Assembly: GCA_964020085.1 (NCBI GenBank)
Contig: CAXHUQ010001522.1
Location: 1 to 64,000, forward strand
Reading direction: 5' to 3'
Source: Micromussa lordhowensis
Taxonomy: Eukaryota; Cnidaria; Anthozoa; Scleractinia; Lobophylliidae
Length of the DNA stretch: 64,000 nt
Position 1 is the first letter of the stretch. The number at the start of each line of letters is the position of its first letter. A program made the translations under genes and the position numbers. The notes beneath the pieces are model-generated. The model was given only the letters and a program-made list of their open reading frames with translations. It was not told the DNA's origin and made no database searches. Of this stretch, positions 24,701 through 33,840 are shown piece after piece.

Positions 24701-27164
24701 CACTAACACAACAAAACTCACAAAACGAGCAGCGCTCAGTCTATCATCCAAATTATTTGACCCGCTAGGATTCATAGAACCAGTCAATGTCAAAGCCAAG
24801 ATAATGATGCAGGAGGCATGGAAAGGAAACACAAACTGGGACGAAAACATCGAAGATAGTCTTAAAGAAAAATGGTGCAAATGGCTTAACGAGCTACAAC
24901 ACATGATCCAACTTGCTATCCCGAGACAATACATTCAAGAATCTATTGACAACATCCAACTACACATATTCTGTGACAGCAGCCAGCTCGCATACGGAGC
25001 AGTAGCCTACATAAGATGCGAGACATCCAACGGTACAAAATGCGCATTCCTTATGTCAAAAAGCAGGGTAGCTCCCATCAAAGAACAAACACTTCCCCGA
25101 CTTGAACTACTCGGAGCACTCCTCGGAGCGAAACTGTCAAACTACTTGTGTAAAACCGTACTGCACAAACTACAACCATCACGGACAGTGCTATGGAGCG
25201 ACTCACAAATTGCACTTGCGTGGATATCTCGCTCGAAACCTTTAAGAGAAGGCTTTATACGACACCGAGTACAACTCATTAAGGAGTTCACCTCGGCAAT
25301 ACACTCGTCATGGAAATACTGCCCATCCGCATCGAATCCAGCAGACCTCATAACACGAGGATTAAACGGCAAGAGCTTCATGAACAAACAAAGAGAATGG
25401 TATCAAGGACCTCCATGGCTCGTACAAGCACCCAACGAATGGCCTTCCATAAAATCTGAAGACATCGAGATAACAGAAACTACAGACTACGCAACGCAAG
25501 TCACTCAAATATCGAACAAGGACAGCACCGCCAGCACCTTAAACGTCATTGACATCACTAGATACAGTACACTGACAAGACTCCTTAGAGTAACAGCCCT
25601 CGTACTCCAATTTGTGAGAAATCTAAAACAGGGACTAAAGCAAGGGGTAATCATCAACGCAACCGACATAATAGACGCACGCAACATTATTGTAAAAGCC
25701 GTACAGAAAGCGCATTTCAAAACCATCATCATAGGTCTGAAACAAAGACAAAAGGTCAATTTCCCTCTAGTCTCTCAACTCGGCCTTTACCTCGATCACC
25801 ACGATGTACTGAGATGTAAAGGAAGACTTCAGTACACAGATCTCCCGTACGAAGCCAAATTCCCAATCCTGATTCCAAAAGAACACTATCTAGCAACGCT
25901 TATCGTTAGATACATGCATCAGAAAGTGTTACACGGAGGTGTGCGCGAAACCTTAACCCAATTAAGACAAACGTATTGGATTCCAAAAGGAAGGCAACTT
26001 GTCAGAAACGAGCTCAAAAGATGCGTCATTTGCAGAAAAGTAGAAGGACCACCCTTTCGCTCAGTCAACTGTCCTCCCTTGCCAGAACTTAGGGTCAAAG
26101 CAAATCACCCATTTCAAGTTACAGGAGTTGATTATGCTGGCCCACTGTATGTACGTAACAACAAGAAAGAGGTTGCCAAAGTCTACATTTGCTTATTCAC
26201 GTGTGCAACAATACGCGCAATACATCTGGAAATGGTAGAAGATCAAACAACCAGCAGCTTTATACGAGCCTTTAAGAGATTTATAAGTAGAAGGGGGATC
26301 CCTGAATGTATCATATCCGATAACGCCAAGACTTTTATAGCAGGTTCACAAGAACTAACAACCCTTAAGACAAAGATACTGCAAACAACTGAATCACAAC
26401 GATTCCTTGCGAGCAACGGTATCATGTGGAAATTCATAACTCAGCGAGCTCCATGGTGGGGTGGCTTCTACGAAAGGCTTATAGGCCTCGTTAAGAGACG
26501 ACTAAAGAAAACCATAGGGAACGCCTCATTAAACGTGATCGAGTTGCAAACTGCATTGACAGAAATCGAAGCGATACTCAACAGTCGTCCTCTCACCTAC
26601 CCTTACACAGACATAAATGACGGGCCACCGCTTACTCCAGCAAACTTCCTTTGTGGCCACAGACTGATAAACTTACCAGAAACATCAGATAACGAAGAGG
26701 ACGGTGAATACTCACCCCAACCAGAATCCACAGAAGATCTATCCAAGAGAGACAAACACCGTCAGAAAATGCTGCAGAGTTTCTGGAAGCAATGGCAACG
26801 GGAATACTTGACCGGCCTAAGAGAGCAGCATTCAAGTCGAGGGAAACCACTCCTCTCAGGAGAAACGGTACTCGAAGGAAAGGTAGTCCTCATACATGAC
26901 AACCTACCACGAAACCAATGGAAACTAGGAGTGATAGTAGAGTTACATCACGGCAGGGATGGTTTCGTACGCGCTGTAACCTTGAAAACCGCTAACGGAA
27001 ACTTCCTTTCCAGACCAATCGAAAAACTATATCCGATAGAAGTGTCCACTGATTACCTAGAGCATAAAGAACCAACTATTAAGATGGACACAGAGCAAGC
27101 CACAGAGAACAAAAAAAACGCGACCAACTCGAGCCGCAGCTCGGAAGGCTGCACAGCAGATTAA
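21789..27164 (+). CDS. BEL/Pao gag-pol polyprotein (1791 aa, intact)
   Basis: One frame encodes all proteins needed for retrotransposition. The ATG is the first in frame, about 26 nt past the LTR, with A at -3. Visible domains: charged, probably coiled-coil N terminus (about 35-80); Pao Gag, DUF1759-like (about 124-295, LPKLQIQPFDGNPLEWLTFW); three CCHC zinc knuckles (C349-C361, C380-C393, C399-C411); aspartic protease with DTG at 468-470 and a downstream ILIG (569-572); reverse transcriptase with D808 (FTADIEKAF) and YMDN at 887-890 in place of the usual YxDD; RNase H with D1063, E1106, D1138 and D1186; integrase with H1377-x4-H1382-x29-C1412-x2-C1415 and catalytic D1448, D1511, E1562; DUF5641-like tail (about 1691-1752). 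There is no stop, frameshift or env. Gag and Pol share one frame, so processing must rely on the protease. The family call is certain; activity is inferred. Confidence 0.97.
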   Translation: MSKTEITHHKAVRGAYKGHCIQAIKRADRIMEDTESPKLTELEAIIERLARRMEEISILDNKIVTALEKEEDIMEETDQTLSFQDTIHFGILKMRKFLAKNQPTVSPFHYINPEQTKKNIHVNLPKLQIQPFDGNPLEWLTFWDSFRNAVHENDSLSDIDKMNYLKGMLANEAARAIAGLPITSQNYGKAIELLKERFGRKQTLINAHMESLSKIDSPTDTHNLRRFYDSCETNIRALETLDVQTDSYGSLLIPTLLKKLPVELRRTIFRANPNACSSLNDLRETLRKEIEIIESSQTTQETEPSGATLDDIFIPTASALFTKSQQHKASQKGKYIYPRISEKNETSACIYCDDKHRADKCQTVKSAEQRRSILIQKRRCFNCLRSGHTKQQCRSKGRCLNCGLKHHTSICEPNRDQTHEPKQKPDKQENSKDIKTLSTTTNRNVSLQTAMVVAYGHMNTCQARILVDTGSQKTFVTQQLKRKLKLEPIKRETLDINTFGTTESTTKAYDVVSLSLKAENEKLTITALVTPTICPPLSNNTQATNLPTEFRNLKIADPVRETDEQPVDILIGNDNYVQIITGETKKSKDERWMAIRSKFGWLLSGPTPTTTHYKTLNTICQQSRDTTLIQQEDLNDTLRKFWEISNISEENDGNDSDVQRRFQETITFNTDTKRYNVRLPWKDNKQSIPSNLSLAKKRLNSLQHTLTKKDPQLIYKYDKQLLNQLKRGFIEEIEEPTTHEGVLHYIPHFPVFKESSTTAMRIVYDASARLSHQAPSLNDCLYTGPNLMQNLEGMLAKFRLHKVAFTADIEKAFLQIELNKEDRDATRFLWLRDVNKPANSPDNIITYRFYRVLFGAAPSPFLLNATVQYHLNKEANAIATDLQQSIYMDNVVSGTNTEAEAFQYYTSSRDMFNKASMNLRQWSSNCTSLNDQARSDDVYAESTVKVLGLTWNTETDTLTLPLTKLCEEIRNTNTTKLTKRAALSLSSKLFDPLGFIEPVNVKAKIMMQEAWKGNTNWDENIEDSLKEKWCKWLNELQHMIQLAIPRQYIQESIDNIQLHIFCDSSQLAYGAVAYIRCETSNGTKCAFLMSKSRVAPIKEQTLPRLELLGALLGAKLSNYLCKTVLHKLQPSRTVLWSDSQIALAWISRSKPLREGFIRHRVQLIKEFTSAIHSSWKYCPSASNPADLITRGLNGKSFMNKQREWYQGPPWLVQAPNEWPSIKSEDIEITETTDYATQVTQISNKDSTASTLNVIDITRYSTLTRLLRVTALVLQFVRNLKQGLKQGVIINATDIIDARNIIVKAVQKAHFKTIIIGLKQRQKVNFPLVSQLGLYLDHHDVLRCKGRLQYTDLPYEAKFPILIPKEHYLATLIVRYMHQKVLHGGVRETLTQLRQTYWIPKGRQLVRNELKRCVICRKVEGPPFRSVNCPPLPELRVKANHPFQVTGVDYAGPLYVRNNKKEVAKVYICLFTCATIRAIHLEMVEDQTTSSFIRAFKRFISRRGIPECIISDNAKTFIAGSQELTTLKTKILQTTESQRFLASNGIMWKFITQRAPWWGGFYERLIGLVKRRLKKTIGNASLNVIELQTALTEIEAILNSRPLTYPYTDINDGPPLTPANFLCGHRLINLPETSDNEEDGEYSPQPESTEDLSKRDKHRQKMLQSFWKQWQREYLTGLREQHSSRGKPLLSGETVLEGKVVLIHDNLPRNQWKLGVIVELHHGRDGFVRAVTLKTANGNFLSRPIEKLYPIEVSTDYLEHKEPTIKMDTEQATENKKNATNSSRSSEGCTAD

Positions 27165-27286
27165 AGAACTGTCTCAACTTAAACAAAATTAAGTTTTCTT
27201 ATTTCCTATCTTTAATGTTTAATGACTTGACTGTCAAAACAGTATCAATGTATAATTACAAATACTTCATCGCCGGCCCGGGAGAA
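27165..27286 (+). other. 3' untranslated segment with polypurine tract
   Basis: The 122 nt between the gag-pol stop and the 3' LTR are A/T-rich and contain no further frame. GGGAGAA (27280-27286) directly abuts the LTR and is the expected plus-strand primer (polypurine tract). It is short and is preceded by GCCGGCCC, a small GC-rich island. Confidence 0.8.
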
Positions 27287-27406
27287 TGTCATAGACCCAC
27301 AATCTATGAAATGTTACGTCATCAATCCTGTAATTAAGTTAAGTAATTAAGTACGTCTCTCCCAATAAAAAGACACGTTCAACCTTCAGTCTGACGTTTT
27401 CCTAAA
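27287..27406 (+). repeat. 3' LTR of the BEL/Pao element
   Basis: Identical to the 5' LTR over all 120 bp. Its left edge is certain, because the bases before TGTCATAG differ between the two copies (AA here, TC at the 5' LTR). Its right edge is ambiguous by up to 3 bp against the target AAA. The poly(A) hexamer AATAAA at 27364-27369 would serve transcript 3' end formation here. Confidence 0.95.
27364..27369 (+). terminator. Predicted polyadenylation signal
   Basis: AATAAA in the 3' LTR, upstream of the predicted transcript start position. With cleavage 10-30 nt downstream, the terminal repeat (R) of the genomic RNA would be very short. Inferred from motif and position only. Confidence 0.6.
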
Positions 27407-27411
27407 GTTTC
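27407..27411. other. Right target-site duplication
   Basis: GTTTC, matching 21638-21642. The interrupted half-A unit resumes at GGAGCTGC and completes its 134 bp at 27488, so no satellite sequence was lost at insertion. Confidence 0.85.
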
Positions 27412-30400
27412 GGAGCTGCGCGACATCTCGCACTATGCTAACCAGCCCGTTTGCTAATTAGCCGAACTTTGCGCGCATCGCAACTTTGCAAACTAATACC
27501 ACCAAAGCACTCCCGGGGTCGGTCCGGGTCCAAATGCGAAGTATCGGAGCTGCGCGAAATCTCGCACTATGCTAATCAGCCCGCAGATCCCCAGGCGTGG
27601 CCGGCTGGCTGACTCGTTAGCCGAGCTTGACGCGTGTCGCAACTTGGCAAACTAATGGCACCAAAGCACTCCTGGGGTGGGTCCGGGTCCACATGCAAAG
27701 TTTCGGAGCTGCGCGACATCTCGCACTATGCTAACAAGCCCGTTTGCTAATTAGCCGAACTTTGCGCGCGTCTCAACTTTGCAAACTAATACCACCAAAG
27801 CACTCCCGGGGTCGGTCCGGGTCCAAATGCGAAGTATCGGAGCTGCGCGAAATCTCGCACTATGCTAATCAGCCCCCAGATCCCCAGGCGTGGCCGGCTG
27901 GCTGACTTGTTAGCCGAGCTTGTCGCGTGTCGCAACTTGGCAAACTAATGGCACCAAAGCACTCCTGGGGTGGGTCCGGGTCGACATGCAAAGTTTCGGA
28001 GCTGCGCGACATCTCGCACTATGCTAACCAGCCCGTTTGCTAATTAGCCGAACTTTGCGCGCGTCGCAACTTTGCAAACTAATACCACCAAAGCACTCCC
28101 GGGGTCGGTCCGGGTCCAAATGCGAAGTATCGGAGCTGAGCGAAATCTCGCACTATGCTAATCAGCCCGCAGATCCCCAGGCGTGGCCGGCTGGCTGACT
28201 CGTTAGCCGAGCTTGACGCGTGTCGCAACTTGGCAAACTAATGGCACCAAAGCACTCCTGGGGTGGGTCCGGGTCCACATGCAAAGTTTCGGAGCTGCGC
28301 GACATCTCGCACTATGCTAACCAGCCCGTTTGCTAATTAGCCGAACTTTGCGCGCGTCTCAACTTTGCAAACTAATACCACCAAAGCACTCCCGGGGTCG
28401 GTCCGGGTCCAAATGCGAAGTATCGGAGCTGCACGAAATCTCGCACTATGCTAATCAGCCCCCAGATCCCCAGGCGTGGCCGGCTGGCTGACTTGTTAGC
28501 CGAGCTTGACGCGTGTCGCAACTTGGCAAACTAATGGCACCAAAGCACTCCTGGGGTGGGTCCGGGTCCACATGCAAAGTTTCGGAGCTGCGCGACATCT
28601 CGCACTACGCTAACCAGCCCGTTTGCTAATTAGCCAAACTTTGCGCGCGTCGCAACTTTGCAAACTAATACCACCAAAGCACTCCCGGGGTCGGTCCGGG
28701 TCCAAATGCGAAGTATCGGAGCTGCGCGAAAACTCGCACTATGCTAATCAGCCCGCAGATCCCCAGGCGTGGCCGGCTGGCTGACTCGTTAGCCGAACTT
28801 GACGCGTGTCGCAACTTGGCAAACTAATGGCACCAAAGCACTCCTGGGGTGGGTCCGGGTCCACATGCAAAGTTTCGGAGCTGCGCGACATCTCGTACTA
28901 TGCTAACCAGCCTGTTTGCTAATTAGCCGAACTTGGCGCGCGTCGCAACTTTGCAAACTAATACCACCAAAGCACTCCCGGGGTCGGTCCGGGTCCAAAT
29001 GCGAAGTATCGGAGCTGCGCGAAATCTCGCACTATGCTAATCAGCCCGCAGATCCCCAGGCGTGGCCGGCTGGCTGACTCGTTAGCCGAGCTTGACGCGT
29101 GTCGCAACTTGGCAAACTAATGGCACCAAAGCACTCCTGGGGTGGGTCCGGGTCCACATGCAAAGTTTCGGAGCTGCGCGACATCTCGCACTATGCTAAC
29201 CAGCCCGTTTGCTAATTAGCCGAACTTTGCGCGCGTCGCAACTTTGCAAACTAATACCACCAAAGCACTCCCGGGGTCGGTCCGGGTCCAAATGCGAAGT
29301 ATCGGAGCTGCGCGAAATCTCGCACTATGCTAATCAGCCCGCAGATCCCCAGGCGTGGCCGGCTGGCTGACTCGTTAGCCGAGCTTGACGCGTGTCGCAA
29401 CTTGGCAAACTAATGGCACCAAAGCACTCCTGGGGTGGGTCCGGGTCCACATGCAAAGTTTCGGAGCTGCGCGACATCTCGCACTATGCTAACCAGCCCG
29501 TTTGCTAATTAGCCGAACTTTGCGCGCGTCGCAACTTTGCAAACTAATACCACCAAAGCACTCCCGGGGTCGGTCCGGGTCCAAATGCGAAGTATCGGAG
29601 CTGCACGAAATCTCGCACTATGCTAATCAGCCCGCAGATCCCCAGGCATGGCCGGCTGGCTGACTCGTTAGCCGAGCTTGACGCGTGTCGCAACTTAGCA
29701 AACTAATGGCACCAAAGCACTCCTGGGGTGGGTCCGGGTCCACATGCAAAGTTTCGGGGCTGTGCGACATCTCGCACTATGCTAACCAGCCCGTTTGCTA
29801 ATTAGCCGAACTTTGCGCGCGTCGCAACTTTGCAAACTAATACCACCAAAGCACTCCCGGGGTCGGTCCGGGTCCAAATGCGAAGTATCGGAGCTGCGCG
29901 AAATCTCGCACTATGCTAATCAGCCCGCAGATCCCCAGGCGTGGCCGGCTGGCTGATTCGTTAGCCGAGCTTGACGTGTGTCGCAACTTGGCAAACTAAT
30001 GGCACCAAAGCACTCCTGGGGTGGGTCCGGGTCCACATGCAAAGTTTCGGAGCTGCGCGACATCTCGCACTATGCTAACCAGCCCGTTTGCTAATTAGCC
30101 GAACTTTGCGCGCGTCGCAACTTTGCAAACTAATACCACCAAAGCACTCCCGGGGTCGGTCCGGGTCCAAATGCGAAGTATCGGAGCTGCGCGAAATCTC
30201 GCACTATGCTAATCAGCCCGCAGATCCCCAGGCGTGGCCGGCTGGCTGACTCGTTAGCCGAGCTTGACGCGTGTCGCAACTTGGCAAACTAATGGCACCA
30301 AAGCACTCCTGGGGTGGGTCCGGGTCCACATGCAAAGTTTCGGAGCTGCGCGACATCTCGCACTATGCTAACCAGCCCGTTTGCTAATTAGCCGAACTTT

Positions 30401-32219
30401 GCGCGCGTCGCAACTTTGCAAACTAATACCACCAAAGCACTCCCGGGGTCGGTCCGGGTCCAAATGCAAAGTATCGGAGCTGCGCGAAATCTCGCACTAT
30501 GCTAATCAGCCCGCAGATCCCCAGGCGTGGCCGGCTGGCTGACTCGTTAGCCGAGCTTGACGCGTGTCGCAACTTCGCAAACTAATGGCACCAAAGCACT
30601 CCTGGGGTGGGTCCGGGTCCACATGCAAAGTTTCGGAGCTGCGCGACATCTCGCACTATGCTAACCAGCCCGTTCGCTAATTAGCCGAACTTTGCGCGCG
30701 TCGCAACTTTGCAAACTAATACCACCAAAGCACTCCCGGGGTCGGTCCGGGTCCAAATGCAAAGTATCGGAGCTGCGCGAAATCTCGCACTATGCTAATC
30801 AGCCCGCAGATCCCCAGGCGTGGCCGGCTGGCTGACTCGTTAGCCGAGCTTGACGCGTGTCGCAACTTGGCAAACTAATGGCACCAAAGCACTCGTGGGG
30901 TGGGTCCGGGTCCACATGCAAAGTTTCGGAGCTGCGCGACATCTCGCACTATGCTAACCAGCCCGTTTGCTAATTAGCCCAACTTTGCGCGCGTCGCAAC
31001 TTTGCAAACTAATACCACCAAAGCACTCCCGGGGTCGGTCCGGGTCCAAATGCAAAGTATCGGAGCTGCGCGAAATCTCGCACTATGCTAATCAGCCCGC
31101 AGATCCCCAGGCGTGGCCGGCTGGCTGACTCGTTAGCCGAGCTTGACGCGTGTCGCAACTTGGCAAACTAATGGCACCAAAGCACTCCTGGGGTGGGTCC
31201 GGGTCCACATGCAAAGTTTCGGAGCTGCGCGACATCTCGCACTATGCTAACCAGCCCGTTCGCTAATTAGCCGAACTTGGCGCGCGTCGCAACTTTGCAA
31301 ACTAATACCACCAAAGCACTCCCGGGGTCGGTCCGGGTCCAAATGCAAAGTATCGGAGCTGCGCGAAATCTCGCACTATGCTAATCAGCCCGCAGATCCC
31401 CAGGCGTGGCCGGCTGGCTGACTCGTTAGCCGAGCTTGACGCGTGTCGCAACTTGGCAAACTAATGGCACCAAAGCACCCCTGGGGTGGGTCCGGGTCCA
31501 CATGCAAAGTTTCGGAGCTGCGCGACATCTCGCACTATGCTAACCAGCCCGTTTGCTAATTAGCCCAACTTTGCGCGCGTCGCAACTTTGCAAACTAATA
31601 CCACCAAAGCACTCCCGGGGTCGGTCCGGGTCCAAATGCGAAGTATCGGAGCTGCGCGAAATCTCGCACTATGCTAATCAGCCCGCAGATCCCCAGGCGT
31701 GGCCGGCTGGCTGACTCGTTAGCCGAGCTTGACGCGTGTCGCAACTTGGCAAACTAATGGCACCAAAGCACTCCTGGGGTGGGTCCGGGTCCACATGCAA
31801 AGTTTCGGAGCTGCGCGACATCTCGCACTATGCTAACCAGCCCGTTCGCTAATTAGCCGAACTTTGCGCGCGTCGCAACTTTGCAAACTAATACCACCAA
31901 AGCACTCCCGGGGTCGGTCCGGGTCCAAATGCAAAGTATCGGAGCTGCGCGAAATCTCGCACTATGCTAATCAGCCCGCAGATCCCCAGGCGTGGCCGGC
32001 TGGCTGACTCGTTAGCCGAGCTTGACGCGTGTCGCAACTTGGCAAACTAATGGCACCAAAGCACTCCTGGGGTGGGTCCGGGTCCACATGCAAAGTTTCG
32101 GAGCTGCGCGACATCTCGCACTATGCTAACCAGCCCGTTTGCTAATTAGCCGAACTTTGCGCGCGTCGCAACTTTGCAAACTAATACCACCAAAGCACTC
32201 CCGGGGTCGGTCCGGGTCC

Positions 32220-33840
32220 AAACGCGAAGTATCGGAGCTGCGCGAAATCTCGCACTATGCTAATCAGCCCGCAGATCCCCAGGCATGGCCGGCTGGCTGA
32301 CTCGTTAGCCGAGCTTGACGCGTGTCGCAACTTGGCAAACTAATGGCACCAAAGCACTCCTGGGGTTGGTCCGGGTCCACATGCAAAGTTTCGGAGCTGC
32401 GCGACATCTCGCACTATGCTATCCAGCCCGTTTGCTAATTAGCCGAACTTTGCGCGCGTCGCAACTTTGCAAACTAATACCACCAAAGCACTCCTGGGGT
32501 CGGTCCGGGTCCAAATGCGAAGTATCGGAGCTGCGCGAAATCTCGCACTATGCTAATCAGCCCGCAGATCCCCAGGTGTGGCCGGCTGGCTGACTCGTTC
32601 GCCGAGCTTGACGCGTGTCGCAACTTGGCAAACTAATGGCACCAAAGCACTCCTGGGGTGGGTCCGTGTCCTCATGCAAAGTTTCGGGGCTGTGCGACAT
32701 CTCGCACCTTGCTAACCAGCCCGTTTGCTAATTAGCCGAACTTTGCGCGCGTCGCAACTTTGCAAACTAATACCACCAAAGCACTCCCGGGGTCGGTCCG
32801 GGTCCGAATGCGAAGTATCGGAGCTGCGCGAAATCTCGCACTATGCTAATCAGCCTGCAGATCCCCAGGCGTGGCCGGCTGGCTGACTCGTTAGCCGAGC
32901 TTGACGTGTGTCGCAACTTGGCAAACTAATGGCACCAAAGCACTCCTGGGGTGGGTCCGGGTCCACATGCAAAGTTTCGGAGCTGCGCGACATCTCGCAC
33001 TATGCTAACCAGCCCGTTTGCTAATTAGCCGAACTTTGCGCGCGTCGCAACTTTGCAAACTAATACCACCAAAGCACTCCCAGGGTCGGTCCGGGTCCAA
33101 ATGCGAAGTATCGGAGCTGCGCGAAATCTCGCACTATGCTAATCAGCCCGCAGATCCCCAGGCGTGGCCGGCTGGCTGACTCGTTAGCCGAGCTTGACGC
33201 GTGTCGCAACTTGGCAAACTAATGGCACCAAAGCACTCCTGGGGTGGGTCCGGGTCCACATGCAAAGTTTCGGAGCTGCGCGACATCTCGCACTATGCTA
33301 ACCAGCCCGTTTGCTAATTAGCCGAACTTTGCGCGCGTCGCAACTTTGCAAACTAATACCACCAAAGCACTCCCGGGGTCGGTCCGGGTCCAAATGCGAA
33401 GTATCGGAGCTGCGCGAAATCTCGCACTATGCTAATCAGCCCGCAGATCCCCAGGCGTGGCCGGCTGGCTGACTCGTTAGCCGAGCTTGACGCGTCTCGC
33501 AACTTGGCAAACTAATGGCACCAAAGCACTCCTGGGGTGGGTCCGGGTCCACATGCAAAGTTTCGGAGCTGCGCAACATCTCGCACTATGCTAACCAGCC
33601 CGTTTGCTAATTAGCCGAACTTTGCGCGCGTCGCAACTTTGCAAACTAATACCACCAAAGCACTCCCGGGGTCGGTCCGGGTCCAAATGCAAAGTATCGG
33701 AGCTGCACGAAATCTCGCACTAGGCTAATCAGCCCGCAGATCCCCAGGCGTGGCCGGCTGGCTGACTCGTTAGCCGAGCTTGACGCGTGTCGCAACTTGG
33801 CAAACTAATGGCACCAAAGCACTCCTGGGGTGGGTCAAGG
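32220..33840. repeat. Long-range duplicated satellite segment, copy 1
   Basis: An ordered set of rare variants: AAACGCGAAG (32220), GGCATGGCC, GCTATCCAGCC, ACTCCTGGGGTCGG, CTCGTTCGCC, GTCCGTGTCCTCATG, GGGGCTGTGCG, CACCTTGCT, GTCCGAATG, GACGTGTGTC, CCCAGGGTCGG, CGTCTCGC, GCGCAACATC, CACTAGGCT and TGGGTCAAGG (33831). The same order recurs 38 units (11134 bp) and 83 units downstream. GCTATCC removes a TAA, which is the only reason a 92-codon plus-strand frame appears here. Confidence 0.9.

Larger units (their letters stand above)
21643..27406 (+). mobile_element. Full-length BEL/Pao LTR retrotransposon inserted in the satellite
   Basis: A 5764-bp element in the order 5' LTR, primer binding site, one gag-pol frame, purine tract, 3' LTR, with flanking GTTTC duplications. 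The LTRs (120 bp) are identical and the coding frame has no stop or frameshift, so insertion is recent and autonomous activity is plausible. Family assignment rests on the Pao-type Gag (DUF1759-like), the DTG protease, RT followed by RNase H then integrase, and a DUF5641-like C terminus. No env frame follows pol. The A-rich coding sequence contrasts with the GC- and CpG-rich satellite around it. The empty site can be read directly from neighbouring units. Confidence 0.97.

Noticed and set aside
22469..26850. Several 60-144 codon minus-strand frames within the retrotransposon
   Set aside because: They are antisense shadows of the gag-pol frame, with low-complexity composition and no recognisable domain.
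27165..27286. A second frame (env) after pol
   Set aside because: Only 122 nt separate the stop from the 3' LTR, and no frame of useful length is present.
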